The notes under the pieces were generated by a model. It was not told where the DNA came from and did no database searches. It worked only from the letters and a program-made list of their open reading frames with translations. A stretch of DNA of 64,000 nt from JAICMB01 sp963802915 (GTDB taxonomy: Bacteria; Acidobacteriota; Terriglobia; Bryobacterales; Bryobacteraceae): contig CAWDKQ010000009.1 of assembly GCA_963802915.1 (NCBI GenBank), forward strand, positions 124,001 to 188,000, in the 5' to 3' direction. A program made the position numbers and the translations under genes. Of this stretch, positions 33,959 through 43,064 are shown one piece after another (positions within the stretch are counted from its first letter, which is position 1; every line of letters begins with the position of its first letter).

Positions 33959-34624
33959 TCAGCTCATGAACAGTCTGGTGGGCTGATTCGGATGCCGCGC
34001 GGCTGCGATATCGAGCAGCGGAGTGAATGAACTTAGCGTTCGGGCCTGAGCGGCTCGCACGATTTCAGGCTTGAGGTTCCAGAGGATTTGCTGAGCGCGA
34101 GTCTGGCCGAGGGCGAGCAATCGCTGGCAGGCGGAAATGAGCGTAGTGATGGACTGCTGGAGAAAAGCAGCGGCAGCAATTTCAGGCTTAATACACATCG
34201 CTCCCGCTACAAATCCAAAGCTGGGCGCGAGGTGCGCTTCAGCTGCGCGTTCGGCGGCGACGATGAGAGTTTCGATGCCGGATACACCCGCGGCGAGACT
34301 CAAGAAACGGCGTCCCATGGCGGCCGATGCGTCACGTGATTCTCTGGCGAGCCGGCGCGCGCCGTACTCGACGTTCAGCGACAGCCATTGTTCGAGAGCT
34401 TCCTTTTGGGCTAACTCGCAACTGAGCGCGCAGTAAGTGGCGTCTAAGGTTCCGGATTCCTCTAGATACGCGGCAAGAAACAATTCCAGATTATCGGCAT
34501 GAAGAAAACCAGCGTAGGAGAGAGATTCGAGACCCAAAGAATGCGCGGCGCCTCCGATGGGCAGGGCGCTATCCGCAAATTGTTGGAGGCTGAGAAGAGC
34601 GGTCAGATCCCGCACGTGCTGCAA
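33959..34624 (-). CDS. ureF: Urease accessory protein UreF
   Basis: 221 residues, mostly helical. N-terminal LLSLQQFADSALPIGGAAHS is the family signature, with EYGARRLARESRDAS in the middle. UreF gates UreG GTPase activity in the UreD-F-G complex. It opens the ureFDABCG block, starting 18 bp after the stop of the EAL-HDOD gene, so it may share that transcript. Confidence 0.92.
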   Translation of the reverse strand: MQHVRDLTALLSLQQFADSALPIGGAAHSLGLESLSYAGFLHADNLELFLAAYLEESGTLDATYCALSCELAQKEALEQWLSLNVEYGARRLARESRDASAAMGRRFLSLAAGVSGIETLIVAAERAAEAHLAPSFGFVAGAMCIKPEIAAAAFLQQSITTLISACQRLLALGQTRAQQILWNLKPEIVRAAQARTLSSFTPLLDIAAARHPNQPTRLFMS

Positions 34625-34642
34625 TGATATCGCGAACGAACG

Positions 34643-36178
34643 CTACGCGTGGTGACCATTCGGGATGGGTTCGCGCCATCCGGTTCCGGCACTGAATTCG
34701 ACACCGACGAGGAATTTTCCTTTTACGGGGCTACAGTAACGGACCACGCCGGTTCCTTTTATGCCGAGCTTCGGATCGTTGCAGGTGATGAACGTCCCTT
34801 CTGGGATCGGCTCTTCCACCCGTAATCGCAGGCCGTTGGCAGAGACATTGCGAATTTTGGCAATGCTGGTTCTTTGACGCCTCGCGATGTCTTTCCAGGT
34901 AAATGACAAGGCGCCAGCCATGACATAACGGGGGCTGCGACGCGAGTTCGGACGGCCTTGAGCAGCCTGTAACGTTTGGTGGGCCCACAGAGTGGCTTCC
35001 GCGTATGCATTGGCAACATCTACGGCTTTTATCCGCAGCCGGGATGCATGCGCGGCCATATTGTCCCAATCGCCGGCATCGTAATGACATGCTAATTGGA
35101 ACACGTCGCGAAGAGAGCTCGGTTTAGCGGACGTTCCTAGCAACGCTTCCCGAATCTCCGGCGCGACACTCACCTGGAGCAGCGCCTGGTCCAAAGGGAT
35201 GTCGATAAGCGCATCCAGAAATGAAAAAAGCCCCATGAGGAATGCCAAATTCGGCCGTGGGAAGTTGGAAAGACGCGCAATGCGTTCGCAGAAACTGGCG
35301 CGAACCAGGGACTGGGTTATGAGTTCGCCCGGCTTGTCTTTCGCCATCGAGCCGAGTGTCGCGAGCGGAACCCATCCCCGTACGCCGGTCTCACCGATGA
35401 TCATGATCGCGCGAGAGATGGAATCTACATCCACCTGGCGATAAAAAAGAGCCGAGTTGACATAGCGCAGTAACTTGTAGGAGAGCGAGACATCTTCCGA
35501 GATCAGTTTCTGGACTTTGTCCAAGTCCAGTTCGGCATGCTGCAGTTCCGCCAGGAGCCGCAAGCAGGTGAGCTTGGAGGACGCAATCTGATGACCGCGT
35601 ATTACTGACGGTTTTGCGAAGAAGTAGCCTTGGAATAAGTCGTAACCGGCGGAGTGGGCCCACTCGAATTCTTCCCGCGTTTCCACTTTCTCGGCCAGCA
35701 TAGTTACTCCGCGTGGCTGGTATTTGCGCAGGATGGTTTCTTGCTCCGCTTTGGACGTCAACCGCATATCCACTTTGATGAATTTGGCGAACTGCGTTAG
35801 AGGTTCGACGCTGGGATGACCCACGAAATCGTCCAGCGCGATGGAATAGCCTTCTTCGATGAGGGTGTGGCAGGCGGAAACGACTTCGGGCTCGGCTTCG
35901 ACCGTCTCCAGGATCTCTATTACGAGCGTCTCCGGCGGCAGCATGGAATGGAGATCCCCCAATAAAAGATCGCGATCGAAATTAATAAACGCTTTCTTAC
36001 CGCAAAGAATATTATCTATACTTGACAGGAGGCTGTTGGCGACGACCTGCGTAGTGGCCAACGTTGCATCTGTACCGTCGAAGGTATTGTGTTCAGCGCC
36101 GGAACGAAAAAGGAGCTCGTAAGCATAGAGTTCCTTCTTGCGATCGAAGATGGCCTGCCGCGCAACGAAAACATCCAT
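34643..36178 (-). CDS. EAL-HDOD-PilZ signalling protein (degenerate EAL)
   Basis: 511 residues. Residues 1-195 are an EAL domain of the YuxH type: the EAL signature reads YELLFR and several metal-site acids are not evident, though DDFVG and KVD strands remain, so phosphodiesterase activity is doubtful. Residues ~200-395 form an HDOD domain (ISEDVSLSYKLLRYVNSALF). Residues ~415-500 form a PilZ-like domain (RRSPRYVMAGALSF ... NVSANGLRL) with a partial RxxxR, suggesting c-di-GMP binding. It lies directly upstream of the urease operon; a link is not established. Confidence 0.88.
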   Translation of the reverse strand: MDVFVARQAIFDRKKELYAYELLFRSGAEHNTFDGTDATLATTQVVANSLLSSIDNILCGKKAFINFDRDLLLGDLHSMLPPETLVIEILETVEAEPEVVSACHTLIEEGYSIALDDFVGHPSVEPLTQFAKFIKVDMRLTSKAEQETILRKYQPRGVTMLAEKVETREEFEWAHSAGYDLFQGYFFAKPSVIRGHQIASSKLTCLRLLAELQHAELDLDKVQKLISEDVSLSYKLLRYVNSALFYRQVDVDSISRAIMIIGETGVRGWVPLATLGSMAKDKPGELITQSLVRASFCERIARLSNFPRPNLAFLMGLFSFLDALIDIPLDQALLQVSVAPEIREALLGTSAKPSSLRDVFQLACHYDAGDWDNMAAHASRLRIKAVDVANAYAEATLWAHQTLQAAQGRPNSRRSPRYVMAGALSFTWKDIARRQRTSIAKIRNVSANGLRLRVEEPIPEGTFITCNDPKLGIKGTGVVRYCSPVKGKFLVGVEFSAGTGWREPIPNGHHA

Positions 36179-36311
36179 ATAACTGTGGCGTAAGACGTTG
36201 ATCGACCTCGTCCGGGAATGCCTATAGGCCGAATCGAGCTATGTCGTGTCAAAAAAGGGATCACGATAGGCAATTACTTCGGCGATGGGCGTGACTTCTG
36301 TAATTTTCCTT

Positions 36312-36464
36312 TCAGTTCAGGGCAGGAGCGTTGCGAAAGGTGTAAACGAGGATGAGGGCGCCGATCAAGAACAGGACGATGGCCAGCCGGTCCTCCCAAA
36401 GGGAGCGCTCCAAGGTCTTTATCCTGCTCTGGACGATGAGAGCGGGGCGCCCAGGAAGGCGCAT
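36312..36464 (-). CDS. Small single-helix membrane protein
   Basis: 50 residues from the ATG at 36464 (MRLPGRPALIVQSRIKTLER), with an in-frame longer start at 36518. A C-terminal transmembrane helix (LAIVLFLIGALILVYTF) follows an amphipathic basic helix. No family recognised; upstream of the EAL gene on the same strand. Confidence 0.55.
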   Translation of the reverse strand: MRLPGRPALIVQSRIKTLERSLWEDRLAIVLFLIGALILVYTFRNAPALN

Positions 36465-36748
36465 ATCGTACTCGCGAGTGGATAGAAAACCGAGAATCCA
36501 GGCGGCCCGCAGAATCATACGTAAACAAATCGTGCGGCTGGCGGGAAATCTTTAGGACATAAAGTTTGAATTCGATCGAGGGTGAAATGCTCGGCGGGTT
36601 AGCCAATGTGCATCCATGCGCCTCTGTCCGGATCGATTAAAGCGGCACCCGACTGCCTCCCACGTTGCAAGTGGCGTGCTCCGAACCAACTAATACTACC
36701 CTCAAAGGTGCTCCCAGCTTGGGGTTCCAATCAGCGTTGTCGCGAAAT

Positions 36749-37312
36749 TCAGCATCCGTCCTTAACATCCTCCAATGCGACAACTCCCTCGATCGCAATG
36801 ACCTCTGTATCGACGGCCCACATCGCGCTCTCGCATAGGGGCGACCTGCCTGTAAGATGAGCAACCAAATCTAGAGTCGTGGAGCATCGCGTGAGCATCA
36901 TGCATTTGACTTCTTGCGTTTCGACGCGGGTCGTATGCCAGCACCCAGGCTGCATACAGATGCCTTCGCCGACACGCACGCGGAATGCGTTCATACTAGC
37001 GATATCGGGTGATCCGTCAGGCTCGCTGGTCGCCACCACTTGGATGATCTCTCCAGTAAGCGGAACGATGGCCTGCTGGGTCAACCTGTGAACCTCCAAA
37101 GCGGACACTTCAGGCCGCCGGTTCCTGTAGTTCACCCACAGCACTTCAGTTTCTCCGCCGACGCCCGGATTGAACGTGTGCTCATGCCAGAAATCCATGC
37201 GGGCATCGCTGAAAGCTGGACCGTTACAGTCTAACCGGATAGTCTGGCCAAGCACCCGACCGTAGGGTCGAAATCTGTCGACGGTCAATGGTTGGATTTC
37301 AATTAATCTCAC
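36749..37312 (-). CDS. Ureidoglycolate lyase family protein
   Basis: 187 residues. The family (AllA, PF04115) splits ureidoglycolate into glyoxylate and urea in purine/allantoin breakdown. Typical: LTVDRFRPYGRVLG at the N-terminus, ALEVHRLTQQAIVPLTG with the cupin His, and PGCWHTTRVETQ. The nearby urease operon would consume the urea released. Other allantoin genes are not in the window. Confidence 0.85.
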   Translation of the reverse strand: MRLIEIQPLTVDRFRPYGRVLGQTIRLDCNGPAFSDARMDFWHEHTFNPGVGGETEVLWVNYRNRRPEVSALEVHRLTQQAIVPLTGEIIQVVATSEPDGSPDIASMNAFRVRVGEGICMQPGCWHTTRVETQEVKCMMLTRCSTTLDLVAHLTGRSPLCESAMWAVDTEVIAIEGVVALEDVKDGC

Positions 37313-37354
37313 CGATCCACCCTCCGGTTCGCGATAGTATCACTAGTACCCCCA

Positions 37355-37383
37355 TTGACAAGGGTCTACAGTCGCCAGACAAT
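37355..37383 (+). promoter_or_regulatory. Sigma-70-type promoter of the PEP-CTERM gene
   Basis: A perfect TTGACA (37355-37360), 17-bp spacer and GACAAT (37378-37383, four of six matches). Predicted transcription start is near 37390, giving a ~75-nt leader to the ATG at 37467. Confidence 0.45.
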
Positions 37384-37466
37384 ATGAGCGAAATCAAGTT
37401 TTCAGGTGGAAGCGATGTTCAGAAGCGCACTACTCGTAATGCGCCCAGATCTAGAAGGAATCGGAT

Positions 37467-38294
37467 ATGCGAAGACGCACGAAGCGTCATAACTGCGGCA
37501 GCGTACCTCTACGCCGAGCCATAACTCTTTGCATCGTTAGCGTTGTAATGGCTGTTATCATGCCGAAGGCATTCGGTGCGGCGATCACAATTTACAGCAC
37601 AGGCTATGGGCTGGAACCTGGCGACCAGGACCCCAATTACACCCTGACTGTCAACGCTTTAAATAATGGAACCGCGACGTTTGTCGCCGAAGGCGCTCCG
37701 GTCGCTGAATTGGCGTCGACAGGCGCGCCACAGACGGGATGGCCCCTGAATGGAACGTGGGCAACAGACCCGAATGCGAGTTGGATAGCTCCGCAGGCGA
37801 ATGTCGTGGCGATAGCGGGCACCGGCGCCGATACGCAGTATCTCTACACGACCACCTTCGACCTCGCTGGGCTGGATCCGACAACAGCACAGCTTTCGGG
37901 TTATTGGACGGCCGATAATTACATCGCGCAAGTCCAACTGAATGGGCAGACGGTGTTTTCCTCTAACTCCTGCATGTCGCCCAGCCCCCAAACCGGGTAC
38001 TTTTTTCAGGGGCTCTACCCGTTTGACATCGGCAGTGGCTTTCAATCGGGCGAGAACACGCTTTCGTTCAGCGTAACGAATTCGAATTGTTATAACACCC
38101 AGCCAATGACGAATCCTACGGGCTTGTTCGTCGACATTTCGGGAACGGCGGATTCTCTTTCGGAGCCTCTTGGGGAAGTGGTTCCCGAGCCCGGCACATT
38201 GTTTTCCGTGGCGCTGTTGTTAGGGCTCGTGCTGTGCATTTATCGTGCAAAGGCGCAGGCGATCTCTCACGTGCAAACGAAACACCGCGGGTGA
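37467..38294 (+). CDS. PEP-CTERM sorting-domain exported protein
   Basis: 275 residues. N-terminal signal segment (ITLCIVSVVMAVIMPKAFG), a beta-rich body with SGYWTADNYIAQVQLNG, and a C-terminal VPEPGTLFSVALLLGLVLCI followed by a basic end, the PEP-CTERM pattern. Such proteins are handled by an exosortase and linked to exopolysaccharide and biofilm; no exosortase gene is in the window. The mature domain is not assigned. Confidence 0.85.
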   Translation: MRRRTKRHNCGSVPLRRAITLCIVSVVMAVIMPKAFGAAITIYSTGYGLEPGDQDPNYTLTVNALNNGTATFVAEGAPVAELASTGAPQTGWPLNGTWATDPNASWIAPQANVVAIAGTGADTQYLYTTTFDLAGLDPTTAQLSGYWTADNYIAQVQLNGQTVFSSNSCMSPSPQTGYFFQGLYPFDIGSGFQSGENTLSFSVTNSNCYNTQPMTNPTGLFVDISGTADSLSEPLGEVVPEPGTLFSVALLLGLVLCIYRAKAQAISHVQTKHRG

Positions 38295-38336
38295 CCAATC
38301 TGCCGGCGAGGGAACGGATAGCTCGAGTAAAATTCA

Positions 38337-38639
38337 TTGTCGGGCGACGTCGGACTTCCCCTCAACAGCGATTGGAGAAGCCACACTGTAAACACGGGTA
38401 TCTGGAAGAATCCGGTGGGTTGCCGCTGCCAGTTCGGCCGGCTCAATCTGGACGGAGACGGTCAAGGCTATCTCGGCGGACATGGCGGTGAACAACGCGC
38501 CGTTCGTCTATCAGATGGAGTTCTACAGTTATTGGCAGGAGCAACTGAAGAGAACGCGAGAACGGTTTGGTGTCGGAAGAAAGGCACCGTTCTCGTTTGC
38601 TGCTCACAACCGATTCTCGACGTCGTTATCGATTCGTGA
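38337..38639 (+). pseudogene. MOSC-domain protein remnant, frameshifted
   Basis: The frame from ~38337 reads GDVGLPLNSDW, HTVNTGIWKNPVG and FGRLNLDGDGQGYLGGHGG, the N-terminal signature of small MOSC-domain proteins (VGLP...TGI.K.PV...LNLDGDGQ...HGG). The frame then shifts near 38500, where the +1 frame continues VYQMEFYSYWQEQL (family A-V-Y-x-Y-x-x-E-x-Y-x-Y-W). After ~38560 the similarity ends, so the MOSC core with its conserved Cys is missing. The N-terminal residues before GDVGLP also lie in another frame. Confidence 0.6.
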
Positions 38640-38795
38640 AGCCGGAGCCTCTGGCCGCAAGTGCAAGATCAAGGCGGCACAGATGTGACCGGGGCGCGGT
38701 GCGACGAGGGCGACCAGCATAGCAGTCGGGAGTCTTCTTAATTCGTTTGTTTGGAATTTTCGCGAAACGTATCGCCTTGTCCCGATCAAATCGGT

Positions 38796-39675
38796 TCATG
38801 TTGCCGACGCGGTAGGGTCCGGTCCGGAGTGGTGGAAGATGCAGCGCTTGTCGTTTTGGTGATGCAACTTCGCGCAATACGGAGCTTTGCGGTCACGGGC
38901 GAGCAGAAAAACCTCAGCCGCTGCGAGCATGCCCAGAGGGGGCCCGATGAAATAGATCCAAAGGGCGTGCCAGTAGCTGGCAAACACCGCCGGCCCCAAC
39001 GTCCTGGCGGGATTGGTACTCATCCCGGAGATGGGGGATTCGAATGCGATGTATACCGCAACGAGGATGGCGGCAAAGTAATGTGTATAAGGCGCCAGGA
39101 CTTTGTGATTGGACGCGAAGAGGATCGCGCTCATTAAGATAAACGAGATGGCCAGTTCGGCGACAAACGCGATGGTGTCGCCATAAATGCCGGGTATGGT
39201 CGCGGCGTAACGGACCGCGTTGTGTGCCGGCGCGCCTTGAAGCACAAGCGAGGCGAGCGCCACGCCGACGATCGCGCCGAGGAATTGGGCGGCGCAGTAG
39301 AACACCGCGTCCCACAGACGCCACTTTCCCCAATCGATAAAACGTGAAAGTGACCGCGGGATTGAAGTGCGCTCCGGACTGCTTGCCCCACGGTGTAAGG
39401 ACGATTGCGACGATGGTCAAGCCCATGCCGAGGCCCATCAACATCCGTCGAACAGCATCGTTTGGCAGGTATTGCTGGACCGGCGAAGCAGGATGCCATA
39501 ACAAGGTGGCAATTGCGCATGCAGAGAACAGGTAGACGCCCGACTCTCCTGTTTCCATCAGGTACTCGGGCCAGTGAAAGCGCACGCTGTTAGCTGCGTT
39601 CAGCGTTCCTTTGTCTGCCAAGTCGGTCTGAGGCTCAATCCGCGAACGTTCGCGCGTCTTGGAACTGCTCTGCAT
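38796..39675 (-). pseudogene. Aquaporin (MIP family) with one frameshift
   Basis: Starting near 39675, the protein reads through the first NPA motif (SGAHFNPAVTFTFYRLGKVAS), then one extra base near 39315 shifts the frame. The continuation AVFYCAAQFLGAIVGVALA ... GMSTNPARTLGPAVFAS carries the second NPA-box. About six transmembrane helices in total. Joined, it is a full-length (~290 aa) aquaporin. The gene start overlaps the end of the upstream reductase. As sequenced it would not make a functional channel. Confidence 0.85.
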
Positions 39676-41092
39676 GGTTTTCTTGCGGTTGAGGCACACC
39701 CATGAACAAGGCCTTCAGGCCTTCCGTCATCGTCGGGTGCGCAAACATGGCATCTCGCAGAATTGTGTATGGCTGGCCTGCCAGCATCGCGAGTTGAACC
39801 GTACTCATGAGTTCGCCGGCCTCAGGCCCAAAGCACGTGAATCCGAGAATGCGATCACTGTGTGCGTCGATTAACGTCTTCATGAACCCTCGTTTCTCTG
39901 AAAGGGTCCAGGGCCGCCAAGCCGCGGCCGCGACCGGCATGGATGCAACGCGGTAAGCGATACCTCTTCCCCTCGCCTGTGACTCGTTGAGGCCAATGCG
40001 CGCCAGCTCCGGGTCAATGAAGACGCAGTACGGAACCAGCCGGTCCTTCGTGCTGCGATGGCCTCCGTTCAGGTTTTCGCGAATGATGTAAAAGTCGTCC
40101 TCGGATACATGCGTGAAGTATGGGCTGCCGGCGCACTCTCCCATCGCCCACACGTTGGGCGCGGTTGTTTCCAGGCGATCGTTCACCCGGATGTGTGCTT
40201 TTTCCGTGACCTCGATTCCGGCCTTCTCGAGTCCGATGCCGCTCGTGTTCGGCGTACGTCCAAGGGCCACGAGAATATCGGTTCCCTCCACGGTTTGCGT
40301 AGCGTTCCCGCTTTGTAGCTGAAGACTTACGTGGTTGCCGGAAAGGCCGTTGACGCCGAGGACGTGCGCGTTCAACAGTACGTCGATGCCTTCGTCCCGG
40401 AACAACTGCAGAACTGCCTCCGAAACGTCAGCATCCTCATTGGCGGCAAGTTGCGAGTCGCGGGAGATCAGGGTGACGCGGCTTCCCAGTCTGCGCAGAG
40501 CCTGGCTCAGTTCAAGACCGACGTAGCCGCCTCCCAAAACGATCAAGTGATCGGGACGTCGCTGCAAGTCCAACGCCTCGATATGAGTCATCGGCTTGGC
40601 TTCTCGCAAACCGGCCGTGTCGGGTATTGTTGCGTGGGTTCCGACGTCCACGAACACGCGGTCAGCGGCGAGGGTACGTTCGCCCCCATCGCGCAATGCG
40701 ACGTGAACGGTGCGAGGCGCGACGAATGTGCCGTCGCCGAAGATGAGTTCATCACCGCGATCTTGGTTCAGGGCCGCACGATATTTGTCCAGATGAACCT
40801 GGATGATACCGTCGACCATCTCGCGCTTGCGCGCGTACACTCCAGCCATGTCGATGGCGATCGGCCCGGTCTCGATCCCGAACTCCCGATGCCGCCTCAC
40901 GAGCGAGGCGACTTTTGCTGAATGGATGACGTTCTTGCTGGGCAGGCACGCCACATTGGGACAGGAACCGCCGACATACTTCCGATCGACAACAGCGGTG
41001 CGCCTTCCTTCCTTGGCCATCGTCCAGGCGATCAATTTGCCGGCGGTGCCGCCGCCCAGCACCAGGACGTCGTATTTTTCTGCTGTGCTCAT
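39635..41092 (-). CDS. FAD-dependent pyridine nucleotide-disulfide oxidoreductase (MerA/Lpd-like)
   Basis: 485 residues. FAD motif VLGGGTAGKLIA, redox disulfide C44/C49 in GGSCPNVACLPSK, NAD(P) motif LGGGYVGLELSQALRRLG, second FAD motif VWAMGECAG and the C-terminal His-Glu pair in FAHPTMTEG. No N-terminal heavy-metal domain and no C-terminal Cys pair, so mercuric reduction is unlikely; a dihydrolipoamide- or other disulfide-reductase role is more likely. No lipoyl enzyme genes nearby. Confidence 0.9.
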   Translation of the reverse strand: MSTAEKYDVLVLGGGTAGKLIAWTMAKEGRRTAVVDRKYVGGSCPNVACLPSKNVIHSAKVASLVRRHREFGIETGPIAIDMAGVYARKREMVDGIIQVHLDKYRAALNQDRGDELIFGDGTFVAPRTVHVALRDGGERTLAADRVFVDVGTHATIPDTAGLREAKPMTHIEALDLQRRPDHLIVLGGGYVGLELSQALRRLGSRVTLISRDSQLAANEDADVSEAVLQLFRDEGIDVLLNAHVLGVNGLSGNHVSLQLQSGNATQTVEGTDILVALGRTPNTSGIGLEKAGIEVTEKAHIRVNDRLETTAPNVWAMGECAGSPYFTHVSEDDFYIIRENLNGGHRSTKDRLVPYCVFIDPELARIGLNESQARGRGIAYRVASMPVAAAAWRPWTLSEKRGFMKTLIDAHSDRILGFTCFGPEAGELMSTVQLAMLAGQPYTILRDAMFAHPTMTEGLKALFMGVPQPQENHAEQFQDARTFAD

Positions 41093-41174
41093 GTGATCAT
41101 CTCCGTTGGACGGGTAGTTCTCGCAGGCTCGCCCGCTCCGAAATCAAAAGCTGCGAGCGAGGTTCGATCGTGTG

Positions 41175-41684
41175 TCAGAATGGCTCGAGCCTCGCCAATC
41201 CGAAAACCGCGTGGAAGCGCTCGCAGTAAACTACCACGGCGCGGTACTCATTCAGGTCTGTGGATGCGGGCAGGTCGTAGTTCTGATCCCCCTGGTTGCC
41301 TTTGAGCGGCCCAAGTTCAACGTCGTTGAGGCCGCTTTTCACGATCTCTTGTTCCAGTCCTTTGTCGTCGCTCCGCGCCAGGACTATGTGGACATCCGGA
41401 CCGTTCGAGGTCATGAAGCCGGTTAGGCGCAGATATAGCTTGCCATCCGGACTCTTATAAATCGTTGCCCGCCCACTTGTTTGGTGCGCTTTACCTTCCA
41501 GGCGCCCGGTAAAAAGCGGTTGAGGTTCGAGGGCCGAAGCAAATGGCGCGGGCTCGTTTACCTTTTGATTGATCCAAAGCTTCTCGGGGCGGAAGGCCCA
41601 CCAAGCTGCCACGAGAACCGGAACACCGACTGCGACCAAAATCCACTTCCGACGCGAGAGCCATGTACTAAGATCGTTTGTCAT
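41175..41684 (-). CDS. Membrane-anchored DM13-domain protein
   Basis: 169 residues: an N-terminal membrane anchor (WILVAVGVPVLVAAWWAF), then a DM13 domain from ~55 (LFTGRLEGKAHQTSGRATIY, GPDVHIVLAR, LKGNQGDQNYDLP, AVVVYCERFHAVFGLA). DM13 domains are proposed to act in redox or cytochrome-like electron transfer through a conserved Cys; here YCERF. Paralogous to the next gene upstream. Confidence 0.85.
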   Translation of the reverse strand: MTNDLSTWLSRRKWILVAVGVPVLVAAWWAFRPEKLWINQKVNEPAPFASALEPQPLFTGRLEGKAHQTSGRATIYKSPDGKLYLRLTGFMTSNGPDVHIVLARSDDKGLEQEIVKSGLNDVELGPLKGNQGDQNYDLPASTDLNEYRAVVVYCERFHAVFGLARLEPF

Positions 41685-41756
41685 ATTCTTTCCTTTTGAA
41701 TGACGGAATCGGGCAGCTCTGTGCCGCCCGATTGGATCCGTTCAACTAGGCCGGAG

Positions 41757-42203
41757 TCAGAACTTCTCAAGGGGCGCCGCCCCGAAGTTCGCGTTAAACC
41801 GCTCGCAATAGATCGAAACGGTTTGAAACTTGCTCAAATCCGTCCCGCTGGGTATTTCGTAGTTCTGATCGCCTTCATTCCCTTTCAGACTGCCGAGTTC
41901 CAAACGTTCGGTGTTGCCTTTCAGGAAGTTGGCATCATCGTTCGCGTCCTTCGCCGCTATTAAAATCACGTGGACGTCAGGCCCATTAGAAGTCTTGAAG
42001 TTCGTTAGCCGAAGGATCAACTTTCCATCCGGCTCTTGGTAGATGGTTGCCCGACCCGAGGTACTATGCACTTTGCCATGAAAGGTGCCTGTCTCTAGAG
42101 TCTTGGCTTTCCCTTCCTGTGCGTTCACCTGGGGTTGCAAAACCAGTATGAAGGCCACCGCCGCGAGTACCATTACCGTCTTGAGGTTTCGAATCATGTT
42201 CAC
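41757..42203 (-). CDS. Secreted DM13-domain protein
   Basis: 148 residues: signal peptide (VMVLAAVAFILVLQPQVNAQ) and a DM13 domain almost superimposable on its neighbour (FHGKVHSTSGRATIYQEPDG, GPDVHVILI, LKGNEGDQNYEIPSGTDLS, YCERFNANFGAAPL). The pair is a tandem duplication where one copy is membrane-anchored and one is released to the periplasm. Confidence 0.87.
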   Translation of the reverse strand: MNMIRNLKTVMVLAAVAFILVLQPQVNAQEGKAKTLETGTFHGKVHSTSGRATIYQEPDGKLILRLTNFKTSNGPDVHVILIAAKDANDDANFLKGNTERLELGSLKGNEGDQNYEIPSGTDLSKFQTVSIYCERFNANFGAAPLEKF

Positions 42204-42293
42204 TTCTCCTTAGTTAGTTTTGTTAGTAGTTGCGCGTCAGGTTGACTGTTTACGCTACACGGCCACCTTCTCGCGATAGAACCGGTGCAGCAG

Positions 42294-43064
42294 CTAGATC
42301 CCTTTGATTTCGCCGCCATCCATCCGAACCGAAGCGCCCGTGAGCCAGCGAGCCTCCTTGGAAACCAGGTATGCCATCAAGCCGGCAATCTCCTCCGGTT
42401 CACCATAACGGGCGATGCCAGCCTTTTCAGGAAACTGCTTCATAGCCTCTTCCACGCTCATGCCGTGCTCCGGCGCCCAGTGAGCGAGGAAAGATTTTCG
42501 GCGCCCCGTCATGATCGCACCAGGCACTACGCTGTTGACTTGGACTCCATCCTTAATGCCTTGCTCGGCAAAGGCCTTCGCGAGCGCAATGATGGCAGCG
42601 TTGATCGTCGCTACGGCCGCGAAGCCCGGTTTCGGATCGAGAGCGGCGCTTCCGGAGATCAGTATGACCGCGCCGTTTGAAGCCTTCAGGGCATCCCAGG
42701 CTCGTATGGTGAGCCGGCGCGCACCGTGCAGCTTGAGCGCTATGCCGTCGTCCCATTGCGCGTCCGTCATCTCGAACAAATCTATTTGCGGCACGGCGCC
42801 GGCTATGTTTAGAAGAGCGTCGATTCTGCCAAAGTTGTCGAGCGTGCCCTGGACGAGGGTCTCGGCCGAACGAAGCTCACGCAAATCGAGTGCGAAAGTC
42901 AGCGGCTCGGCGCCCGCGGATTTTACCGCGGCCGCGGTTTTCTTGAGTTCGTCCTCTTGTCTCGCGGCCAGGACAACCGCTTCGAAATCGCGCGCCAGGC
43001 GTATCGCGGTCGCATGACCGATGCCCTGGCTCGCGCCAGTGACGATGGCAACAGACTTTAGCAC
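42294..43064 (-). CDS. SDR family protein lacking catalytic Tyr and Lys
   Basis: 256 residues from a GTG at 43064 that overlaps the upstream hydrolase stop by 7 bp. The Rossmann motif VTGASQGIGHA and NIAGAVPQ (NAG) are present and the active-site Ser is in LISGSAALD, but the YxxxK site reads GFAAVATINAAIIAL: Tyr is Val and Lys is Asn by alignment. NAD(P) binding is likely; classical dehydrogenase chemistry is doubtful. Part of an overlapping three-gene cluster. Confidence 0.85.
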   Translation of the reverse strand: MLKSVAIVTGASQGIGHATAIRLARDFEAVVLAARQEDELKKTAAAVKSAGAEPLTFALDLRELRSAETLVQGTLDNFGRIDALLNIAGAVPQIDLFEMTDAQWDDGIALKLHGARRLTIRAWDALKASNGAVILISGSAALDPKPGFAAVATINAAIIALAKAFAEQGIKDGVQVNSVVPGAIMTGRRKSFLAHWAPEHGMSVEEAMKQFPEKAGIARYGEPEEIAGLMAYLVSKEARWLTGASVRMDGGEIKGI

